Shown: positions 10,271-17,046 of the stretch, one piece after another
Layout: each line of letters opens with the position of its first letter
Position numbering within the stretch: the first letter of the stretch is position 1
Source: a bacterium
GTDB taxonomy: Bacteria > Bacteroidota > Bacteroidia > Cytophagales > Cyclobacteriaceae
Length of the DNA stretch: 64,000 nt
Reading direction: 5' to 3'
NCBI GenBank assembly: GCA_024743255.1
Contig: JANSWY010000001.1
Span: forward strand, 248,001 to 312,000
The notes under the pieces: model-generated
Databases searched by the model: none
Told to the model about the DNA's origin: nothing
What the model saw: the letters and a program-made list of their open reading frames with translations, nothing else
Made by a program: the position numbers and the translations under genes

Positions 10271-10305
10271 ACAAGCTATCAATCACATTTACAGGACATT
10301 GTCCT
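10271..10305 (-). promoter_or_regulatory. Candidate operator palindrome and -7 box before fadH
   Basis: AGGACATTGTCCT (10293-10305) is a perfect 6-1-6 palindrome. On the minus strand TAGCTTGT (10278-10271) is a weak (6/8) match to TAnnTTTG. The palindrome falls about 15-27 bp further upstream, over the -33 region. The regulator is unknown, and the site could also serve the divergent lipoprotein gene at 10358. Confidence 0.4.
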
Positions 10306-10357
10306 ATAAAACTAAGGGGCTGGCCATTTCTCAATTGTTAAATAAGAAAACGGTCTC

Positions 10358-11716
10358 ATGAAACTTCTACTAACCTACCCAAATTTCCTGAGAATGGCAT
10401 TTTTTATATCTGTTGCCATATACATCTTTTCAGGTTGTTCCATTGATGATTCTACTGATGAAAATTTAGTGGAAGAAGAAATCCAGGAAGAAGATCCCAT
10501 TCCAAGTATTTCAGAACCTAGATTCCTTGATATCCGTGATGTCGGAAATAGTGGTAATGCTACAGATCTTGAACTCAGCTTTATCAAACCAACAGATTTA
10601 ACCTGGATTGAAGAGTTCAGAGTATTCCTGGTCAAATCAACAAATGCCGATATGTTTGATTCTACTCAAGCAATACAAGAATCAGATTTTCTTTCATTTA
10701 ACCGAAGTAATAGTAGCGAACAATTTGAGTTTCCAGAATCATTTTTGGATACAAATGGAGATCAAATACAGGAAGGTGTGAGTTACACATGTTTCGTGAT
10801 GTCGGTCGGAAATGTAGACTCTGGACTAGGAGGAGCATTGTCAGATGCCTCCGCAGAAATTACTTTGGAACAGAAAAGCTATGTGAGAACATTGGTTGCA
10901 GGAATTCCGGCGGGAACAGGTGGAATGGATGTGGATGCGGATGGGAATATTTACATGGCCAACTTCGGAACCGCGTTGGGAAGCAATGGGACTCCTGGTA
11001 GTAATGTTTATTTGGTTACAACAGATGGCCAATTCAGTGTTTTTGCAGCCGGGCTAAATGGTGCTTCAGGAAATGATTTTGATAATGAGGGTAATCTTTA
11101 TCAATCCAATATTGCGGGAGGTACTGTCAGCAAAATTGCTCCGGACGGTATGGCTACAACTTTCGCAACTGGATTTAGTGCTCCAGTAGGAATCGTATTT
11201 GATGGGATGGAATACTTCTATGTCTGCAACTGTGGAAACAATAGTATAAGTAAAGTTGATTTAACAGGAACTACAGTTAGCGTGATCAATAGTAGTCTTC
11301 TAAATTGTCCTAACGGTATAGATATGGATAGTGAAGGCAATCTGTATATAGCCAATTTTAGTAGTCCAGATCTCGTAAAGATTACTCCAGAAGAAGAGGT
11401 CAGTAGTTTTGCTACAATGCCTGGAAATAATATGGGCCACTTGTTGCTGAGAGGAGATGATATTTTTGTTGTTGGAAGGGGGAACAACAAGATTTTTAAA
11501 GTGTCTAATCGCGGAGTAGTAGAAACTTTTGCTGGAACTGGAAGCAGAGGATTAGATAATGGAAGCTTGGAGCAAGCAACATTTTCTCTTCCAAATGATA
11601 TCGCATTTAGCCCGGATGGCACTAAAATGTATGTGAATGATGTAGCCAGATTGGATGATACTTCAGGTTTGTTATTAAATCCAGTAGCAATTCGTGTGAT
11701 TGAAATCGTAGAATAG
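10358..11716 (+). CDS. NHL/SMP-30-like beta-propeller lipoprotein
   Basis: The 452-residue protein starts with a lipoprotein signal ending FSGC (Cys27 from this ATG; the ATG at 10394 would also give a shorter signal). An acidic linker and an FN3-like region (about 50-170) precede a C-terminal six-bladed-type propeller with repeated GMDVDADGNIYMANF, GNDFDNEGNLYQSN, GIDMDSEGNLYIANF and DIAFSPDGTKMYV strands. Such propellers bind ligands or act as lactonases; no catalytic metal site was verified. It is divergent from fadH and probably anchored in the outer or inner membrane facing the periplasm or the outside. Confidence 0.8.
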   Translation: MKLLLTYPNFLRMAFFISVAIYIFSGCSIDDSTDENLVEEEIQEEDPIPSISEPRFLDIRDVGNSGNATDLELSFIKPTDLTWIEEFRVFLVKSTNADMFDSTQAIQESDFLSFNRSNSSEQFEFPESFLDTNGDQIQEGVSYTCFVMSVGNVDSGLGGALSDASAEITLEQKSYVRTLVAGIPAGTGGMDVDADGNIYMANFGTALGSNGTPGSNVYLVTTDGQFSVFAAGLNGASGNDFDNEGNLYQSNIAGGTVSKIAPDGMATTFATGFSAPVGIVFDGMEYFYVCNCGNNSISKVDLTGTTVSVINSSLLNCPNGIDMDSEGNLYIANFSSPDLVKITPEEEVSSFATMPGNNMGHLLLRGDDIFVVGRGNNKIFKVSNRGVVETFAGTGSRGLDNGSLEQATFSLPNDIAFSPDGTKMYVNDVARLDDTSGLLLNPVAIRVIEIVE

Positions 11717-11791
11717 AAATTAATTGATTTGGTGTTAATAGCTCTTACCGAATTTAATAATTGTATATTACGCGATTAGAAAAATTGTGTT

Positions 11792-12919
11792 ATGAGCAAA
11801 ACATGCGTAGTGAAGTTCAATGTTGGGGATCGGCCTGAGTTTTTCAAAGAACTAAAAATTAGAATTAACAGGCATTTTAAAGAGAATAATATCAGTCGCT
11901 ATGCAAATGCCAATATGGTATGTAAGACAGCATTTATGTTGATTTTATATTTCTCACCAATGGTACTAATGTATACAGGTATTATAAAATTGGTTTGGGT
12001 CAACTACATGCTTTGGGTGTTAATGGGCTTTGGAATGAGTGGAATCGGTTTAACGATCATGCACGATGCTAACCACGGGTCCTATTCCAGGCATAAAATA
12101 ATCAATCGGATTCTGGGCTTTACATTGAATTTCTTAGGAGCGTACCATATCAATTGGAAAATACAACATAATGTGTTGCATCACACATTCACCAATATTC
12201 ATGATTTCGACGAGGACATTGATAAAGGCGTTATGCGATTCTCACCAACTCAGGATAGAAAAGGAATTTTTACATATCAGATTTTTTATGCTCCATTCTT
12301 TTATGCCCTGATGACCATTTATTGGTTAATTGCCAAAGACTTTGAATTGATTTTTAGATACAAAAAGAAAAATCTTCTTAAGGCTCAGGGTCTTACCCTC
12401 GGTAAAGGGTTAGTTCATATTGTTTTTCATAAAGTATGGTATCTCATTATGATTGTGGCGATTCCTATTTTTACTATGCCAATTGCGTGGGTGCATGTGG
12501 TCTTAGGTTTTCTGTTAATGCATTTCATTTCAGGGTTCATTTTAGCAATGGTATTTCAACCCGCTCATATTACAGAAAATACGAGTTTCTATAAAGTTGA
12601 CGAAAACTCGAGTGTGGAAAACAACTGGGCTATTCATCAAATGCACACTACTTCAAATTACGGAAATGGTAGCTTGCTATTTTCATGGTTTATTGGAGGT
12701 ATCAATTTCCAAATTGAACATCACCTATTCCCAAATATCTGCCACATTCATTATCCCCAAATTTCGAAAATTGTTAAAGCAACCGCTGAGGAATACAATG
12801 TGCCCTATTATTCTCATAAAACATTTTTAGATGCATTGAGAAGTCATTTTACGGTGATCAATAAACTTGGTACCGGTCAATATGACAAAGAAATGAAACA
12901 ATCAACGGCAATTGCTTAA
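11792..12919 (+). CDS. Membrane fatty-acid (acyl-CoA/acyl-lipid) desaturase
   Basis: This 375-residue integral membrane protein has the three histidine boxes of the desaturase family: HDANH (91-95), HNVLHH (126-131) and QIEHH with Q307 and H310-H311. The Q in the third box, together with the WKIQHNVLHHTFTN context, is typical of the linoleoyl-CoA/Delta6-like (front-end) branch. No cytochrome b5 domain is fused, so a separate electron donor is required. The product is an unsaturated acyl chain for membrane lipids. It is a single-gene transcript ending at a strong terminator at 12925. Confidence 0.88.
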   Translation: MSKTCVVKFNVGDRPEFFKELKIRINRHFKENNISRYANANMVCKTAFMLILYFSPMVLMYTGIIKLVWVNYMLWVLMGFGMSGIGLTIMHDANHGSYSRHKIINRILGFTLNFLGAYHINWKIQHNVLHHTFTNIHDFDEDIDKGVMRFSPTQDRKGIFTYQIFYAPFFYALMTIYWLIAKDFELIFRYKKKNLLKAQGLTLGKGLVHIVFHKVWYLIMIVAIPIFTMPIAWVHVVLGFLLMHFISGFILAMVFQPAHITENTSFYKVDENSSVENNWAIHQMHTTSNYGNGSLLFSWFIGGINFQIEHHLFPNICHIHYPQISKIVKATAEEYNVPYYSHKTFLDALRSHFTVINKLGTGQYDKEMKQSTAIA

Positions 12920-12924
12920 AAATG

Positions 12925-12959
12925 AAAAAGCTCCAAGGAAAATCCTGGAGCTTTTTTTA
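12925..12959. terminator. Bidirectional terminator between desaturase and 13043 gene
   Basis: AAAAGCTCCAAGG pairs with CCTGGAGCTTTT with one bulged base around an AAAAT loop. There is a T-run on the plus side and an A-run on the left, so it can act in both directions. Confidence 0.85.
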
Positions 12960-13042
12960 ACTCGCTTAACCCTTTTTAGCGTAGGACAAAATAGGGTTAA
13001 TTAACACACACCTCTCTACTAGAAATTAACTGCAGAGTATCT

Positions 13043-13432
13043 TTAATTTTCTAAATTCTCTTTCTTTTCTCCGTTTTCAATTAAAATGTATTTGAAAACC
13101 GGATTAGCAGATTGTTCCTCATCGGAGCTAACTGCAATTTCTTGCATTGTTGCTTTCAAAACTTGTTTGAAGCTCGATTCTTTTTTACTTCCATTTCCCA
13201 GCAATCTTTTCAACTCTCCCACACTTTCATTCAACATTGCTCTGTACCTTTCTACTTCTCTATATTTCTCTCTGGCCTGAGCCAGCGTGAAATTTATTTT
13301 TGCAATCTTAGATGCTGATAGAGTACTCTCTGCTCCATCTTCCACATGCTTTTTGATGATAGCATCCCCAAGTTGAATTAATTCATCAACATCAGTGGGT
13401 AAATTGATTTTTAGATTCTGGTCGTTGGTCAT
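13043..13432 (-). CDS. Small hypothetical protein downstream of FecR gene
   Basis: This 129-residue soluble protein has no signal peptide or membrane segment. The middle part (about 45-80, INFTLAQAREKYREVERYRAMLNES) is likely coiled coil. I do not recognise a family. Its start overlaps the FecR-like gene by 4 nt, so it is translated from the sigma/anti-sigma transcript, in the position where a TonB-dependent receptor gene usually sits. A role in the same signalling pathway is plausible but inferred only from position. Confidence 0.65.
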   Translation of the reverse strand: MTNDQNLKINLPTDVDELIQLGDAIIKKHVEDGAESTLSASKIAKINFTLAQAREKYREVERYRAMLNESVGELKRLLGNGSKKESSFKQVLKATMQEIAVSSDEEQSANPVFKYILIENGEKKENLEN

Positions 13433-14562
13433 TTCCTATTTGTTTCAGCCGTGTCTATTTCTACTTCAATTTCTGAGGTTTTAGATAACCAATCCAGCAT
13501 CAATGTCTTCTTGAATTCCACAGTTTCTCCTGGAGCTACTGAATCTTCAAGCATAAAGTACGTAGAAGCTTTTTTACCTTTCTTCTCCGTGAAATATGTA
13601 ATTTTCACTCTTATGTTGTCATAAGTACGAGTCGTAGACTCGTTGATAATTTTACCCTCTACTTTAGACAAATTGAGAGCTGTCTTATGCCAATCATAAT
13701 CAACTTTTAGTATACCCCTGTCTATTGCAACCGACGGTTTGGCTTTTTTGTTTACCTGCTTCTTAGGAATAGTTACCGTCTCAGCAATAAAATCATAGGC
13801 AATATCGATGCTGTCTTTTGTTCTACTATACGAAGCGTAATCTCCTTTTTCCAGATAAAACTTATCAGTTTCATCCTTTCCAAATTCAACTAATCCACTT
13901 CTAACCATAATGGAAACAGAGTCTTCCGAAGGATACGCTCTCAAGAGAAAACTTGTCCCTAAAACGTTAGTAACAGTGTTTTCTGTGCGTATTCTGAAAT
14001 TACAGGTTGTGTCTCTTTTTACATCAAAAAGAGCAGCACCTTCCAGATAAATCTCCCTGTTTTCCATATTAAACTTTTCGTTATAAACGATTTTACTTCC
14101 AACTTTCAGATTAACAACTGTACTGTCTGGCAATACGATTGTTTTATCATAATCACTGGTCATTACCTGAAATTCTTCAGGTTCGTCAATTAACTGAGTT
14201 TCAAGCGGGCTTATCGTAGCAACTATTGGTAATTCCTGATCCTCAGGAGTTGATTTGTTGGTTAACCAATATCCCGATACAACAAGAAGCGTAATTACAG
14301 CTGCAATTTGTAATGTTCTATAAATATACAGCTTTGTTTTACTTTTTTCACCTTCCTGGATACGATTCTCGAAATGATCCCACTCATTTTCAATACTATA
14401 TCCTTCTGGTTCATCAGTATTTACCGAATTCCAAATTTCCCGGTATTTCTCGAAATCGCTTTTGAATTTTGAATCAGACAAAAGCTTTTTCTCGACTTCT
14501 TCCTTTTCTGCAGCTGAGCAGTTGTCGGATAAATATTTCGATATGATTACTTCATTCTGCAT
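13429..14562 (-). CDS. FecR-type anti-sigma factor with FxLYD-like C-terminus
   Basis: The 377-residue protein has a cytoplasmic N-terminal anti-sigma region (1-80), one membrane helix (about 82-100), a periplasmic FecR domain (about 139-233, containing IVLPDSTVVNLKVGSKIVY and VTNVLGTSF) and a C-terminal extension. The extension (about 297-372: VEGKIINESTTRTYDNIRVK ... VAPGETVEFKK) resembles an FxLYD beta-sandwich rather than the DUF4974 domain that normally contacts a TonB-dependent transducer. No susC-like gene follows. The protein probably controls the ECF sigma factor encoded 77 bp upstream, but through a different partner. The domain call is by eye. Confidence 0.8.
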   Translation of the reverse strand: MQNEVIISKYLSDNCSAAEKEEVEKKLLSDSKFKSDFEKYREIWNSVNTDEPEGYSIENEWDHFENRIQEGEKSKTKLYIYRTLQIAAVITLLVVSGYWLTNKSTPEDQELPIVATISPLETQLIDEPEEFQVMTSDYDKTIVLPDSTVVNLKVGSKIVYNEKFNMENREIYLEGAALFDVKRDTTCNFRIRTENTVTNVLGTSFLLRAYPSEDSVSIMVRSGLVEFGKDETDKFYLEKGDYASYSRTKDSIDIAYDFIAETVTIPKKQVNKKAKPSVAIDRGILKVDYDWHKTALNLSKVEGKIINESTTRTYDNIRVKITYFTEKKGKKASTYFMLEDSVAPGETVEFKKTLMLDWLSKTSEIEVEIDTAETNRK

Positions 14563-14639
14563 GAACCTAAATCGTGTCCTCTTGTATGTTTAGCAATCAT
14601 GCCGTCTTTTACCCCCAAGACTGCATCAAAATTTTTTAT

Positions 14640-15194
14640 TTATAGAACCAATAATAATATCAAACCAATCATCGCAAGCACCGATCCAATCATTAAATAT
14701 GGCTCTAAGTCTTCACGAAGCTTTTTTAATGCAATGCCCATCTGATTTTCTACAGTCTTCAATGAAAGTCCTAAGGTATCAGCGATCTCCTGATATTTTA
14801 GTCCTTCATATCTACTCATAATAAATATCGTCTGACATCTACTCGGTAAATTGGCAATTGCTTTATCTATACTTTCCTGTAATTCAGAAGCAACAGCTTC
14901 TTCGTGTGGGTTTGCTGTATCTGATTTTCCTGAGATTAATCCTTCTTCACCCATCAAACTCAATCTCTTTACTTTCTTGGCGTAATTGATGGAAAGATTA
15001 ATCGTAGCTTTATACAGATAACTTTTGATACCCGGACCCAACTCTAGTTTGTCCTTTGATTTCCAAAATTGATAAAATACATCCTGAACAATATCCCGAC
15101 ACGCATCATGATCGCGCACTACTCCATAGGAGGCTCTATATAGGGCCTTGTGGTTGTCCTTAAACAACTTTTCTATCTCCTGCAGTTGAGTCAT
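14640..15194 (-). CDS. ECF-family RNA polymerase sigma factor with hydrophobic C-terminal tail
   Basis: The 184-residue protein has a sigma-2 region (about 10-80, RDIVQDVFYQFWKSKDKL) and a sigma-4 HTH (about 108-162, LPSRCQTIFIMSRYEGLKYQEIADTLGLS split across the helices). The last 20 residues (165-184) are a continuous hydrophobic stretch that could tether the factor to the membrane. Such tails are seen in some Bacteroidota ECF factors. It is transcribed with the anti-sigma gene after a 77-bp gap. A perfect 8-5-8 inverted repeat lies 12 bp upstream of the start. Confidence 0.88.
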   Translation of the reverse strand: MTQLQEIEKLFKDNHKALYRASYGVVRDHDACRDIVQDVFYQFWKSKDKLELGPGIKSYLYKATINLSINYAKKVKRLSLMGEEGLISGKSDTANPHEEAVASELQESIDKAIANLPSRCQTIFIMSRYEGLKYQEIADTLGLSLKTVENQMGIALKKLREDLEPYLMIGSVLAMIGLILLLVL

Positions 15195-15206
15195 AAGCGT
15201 GTATCT

Positions 15207-15227
15207 TTTCTAAAGTTGGTTTAGAAA
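15207..15227 (-). promoter_or_regulatory. Perfect inverted repeat upstream of ECF sigma gene
   Basis: TTTCTAAA (15207-15214) and TTTAGAAA (15220-15227) form perfect 8-bp arms around GTTGG, 12 bp before the sigma ATG. This could be an operator or a 5' UTR hairpin. Confidence 0.45.
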
Positions 15228-15287
15228 GCGATGATAAGATTACGAAATATCTGCCTCAAAATCAATTCGATGCAGCTAAATAAGAAT

Positions 15288-15339
15288 AACTCAGTAGTGA
15301 TCACGATATTTTGTGGGTGAAGAATAATATCACTGAGTT
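15288..15339. repeat. Imperfect inverted repeat between sigma gene and thiolase terminator
   Basis: AACTCAGTAGTGAT (15288-15301) is mirrored by ATCACTGAGTT (15329-15339), with one inserted base and a 27-nt spacer. It lies upstream of the ECF sigma gene. The function is unknown. Confidence 0.35.
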
Positions 15340-15365
15340 AGTACAATTGGTGACATAAAACAAAA

Positions 15366-15384
15366 CCCCGACTAATTGCCGGGG
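15366..15384 (-). terminator. Terminator of the marR-fadN-fadA operon
   Basis: CCCCG (15366-15370) pairs with CGGGG (15380-15384). On the minus strand the hairpin is followed by TTTTGTTTT, downstream of the thiolase stop at 15417. Confidence 0.8.
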
Positions 15385-15416
15385 CTCTATTTGTATATTA
15401 ACTAAACAATTAAAAT

Positions 15417-16589
15417 CTAGTTCAGGAATTCGTAAATACCAGCGACTCCCTGGCCACCACCAACACATGCGGTTACCATTCCGTATTTACCATTTCTTCT
15501 TCTCATCTCATTGAATAACTGAATCGACAATTTCGCTCCAGTACATCCAAGAGGGTGACCTAATGCAATTGCACCACCATTAACATTCAATTTATCAGTA
15601 TCAAGATCAAGGCCTTTGATTACTGCTAGTGATTGTGCAGCAAATGCTTCATTAAGTTCAACTAAATCCAAATCAGATTGTTGGATTCCAGCTTGCTTTA
15701 ATGCTTTCGGCACTGCCTCAACCGGACCAATACCCATGATTCTTGGGTTAACACCAGCTGCTGCATATGAAACCATTCTTGCAATTGGCTCAAGGTTTAA
15801 TTCTTTCACCATTTTCTCAGACATCACCATCACAAATGCAGCTCCATCTGAAGTAGGGGAAGAATTACCTGCAGTTACCTGACCATTATTTTTAAATGCT
15901 GGTCTAAGTTTCGCAAGTCCTTCCAAATTAGTATCTGCTCTTACACACTCATCAGTGTCAACAACAAATTCTCTCTTCTTTCTTTGTCCGTTCTCAACGT
16001 AAACCTCCTCAACTGTAACAGGAACAATCTCATCTTTGAATTTTCCGTCAGCGATTGCTTTAGCTGCTTTTTGGTGAGATTTCATCGCGAACTCATTTGC
16101 CTCATCTCTGCTGATGTTGTAATCAACAGCTACTTCTTCAGCAGTAAGACCCATGTTTAAATACCACTCAGGGTGGTTTTCGGCAATTTTATAATTCAAT
16201 GCAGGTTTGAATCCCATCATAGGAACCAAAGACATTGATTCTGTACCACCAGCAATGATACAATCAGCAGTTCCTGAGTGTACTCTTGCACAAGCAAGGT
16301 GAATTGCTTCCAAACCTGATCCACAATATCTATTGATGATCATACCTGGAACTTCAATTGGAAGAGAAAGTAAAGAAATCATTCTTCCCATCTGCATTCC
16401 TTGTTCAGCTTCCGGTACTGCGTTTCCAACGATTAGGTCATCAACTCTTTTTGCGTCAAACCCATCAATGGAACCAACTAAATGTTTGATTACGTCAGCA
16501 GCCAAGTCATCTGGACGGTAAAATCTAAACCCGCCTTTTTTGGCTCGACCTACTGCCGATCTATATCCTGCAACTATATATGCGTTCAT
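15417..16589 (-). CDS. fadA: Acetyl-CoA C-acyltransferase (3-ketoacyl-CoA thiolase)
   Basis: The 390-residue protein is a full-length thiolase. The nucleophilic Cys89 lies in NRYCGSGLEAIH. The catalytic His is in GGAIALGHPLGCTGAK, and the second Cys is in TACVGGGQG near the C-terminus. It performs the last step of beta-oxidation, releasing acetyl-CoA. It follows the FadN-like gene in the MarR-led operon, separated by the four-helix-bundle gene, as in other FadN/FadA systems. A terminator follows within 35 bp, so no acyl-CoA dehydrogenase is part of this transcript. Confidence 0.92.
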   Translation of the reverse strand: MNAYIVAGYRSAVGRAKKGGFRFYRPDDLAADVIKHLVGSIDGFDAKRVDDLIVGNAVPEAEQGMQMGRMISLLSLPIEVPGMIINRYCGSGLEAIHLACARVHSGTADCIIAGGTESMSLVPMMGFKPALNYKIAENHPEWYLNMGLTAEEVAVDYNISRDEANEFAMKSHQKAAKAIADGKFKDEIVPVTVEEVYVENGQRKKREFVVDTDECVRADTNLEGLAKLRPAFKNNGQVTAGNSSPTSDGAAFVMVMSEKMVKELNLEPIARMVSYAAAGVNPRIMGIGPVEAVPKALKQAGIQQSDLDLVELNEAFAAQSLAVIKGLDLDTDKLNVNGGAIALGHPLGCTGAKLSIQLFNEMRRRNGKYGMVTACVGGGQGVAGIYEFLN

Positions 16590-16648
16590 AATTTTTTAGA
16601 TTAAAGATTATAGAGCAAAGAACAAAGACCTTCGCTCCTATTATATAA

Positions 16649-17008
16649 TTAAGATTCTTTAAGAAGAGTTCGTTCCAAACCCATTAACATTTTTTGAATT
16701 TCCTGAACCTTCTCAATAATTGGATTCATTGTTTCTTCTGAGACAAATTCTAAATCTACTGCTAGAATGAGTTGAGTCTCCAATTCAAAACATGATCCAA
16801 GTGAAATTCTTAAGAACTTAATAAAATCTTTAGATGTATTTCTAGAGGAACCTTCAGCAATATTAGATGGAACAGAAATCACACTTCTTCTAATCTGAGA
16901 AGTCAAACCAAATTTTTCCTCAGAAGGAAACTTCACTGAGATCAAATAAACATCTCTTGTTAGTCTTCTAGATTTCTTCCAAACATTTAGTTCTCTAAAA
17001 TTATGCAT
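16649..17008 (-). CDS. Four-helix-bundle (23S rRNA IVS-type) protein
   Basis: This 119-residue protein has the signature of the S23/four-helix-bundle family: FRELNVWKKSRRLTRDVYLI at the N-terminus, LTSQIRRSVISVPSNIAEG (about 35-53) and a C-terminal helix with VQEIQKMLMGLERTL. Family members were first found encoded within 23S rRNA intervening sequences, but free-standing copies are widespread in Bacteroidota. Their function is unclear. The gene is inserted between fadN and fadA with gaps of 38 and 59 bp, which are wider than elsewhere in the operon, consistent with a later insertion. No rRNA is nearby. Confidence 0.85.
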   Translation of the reverse strand: MHNFRELNVWKKSRRLTRDVYLISVKFPSEEKFGLTSQIRRSVISVPSNIAEGSSRNTSKDFIKFLRISLGSCFELETQLILAVDLEFVSEETMNPIIEKVQEIQKMLMGLERTLLKES

Positions 17009-17046
17009 AAGTCTTTATTCTTTGTTCTTAAGTCTTTGTTCTATAC

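Noticed and set aside
16649-17008. A 23S rRNA fragment containing an intervening sequence, suggested by the S23-family gene.
   Set aside because: No rRNA sequence surrounds it; the flanks are fadN and fadA.
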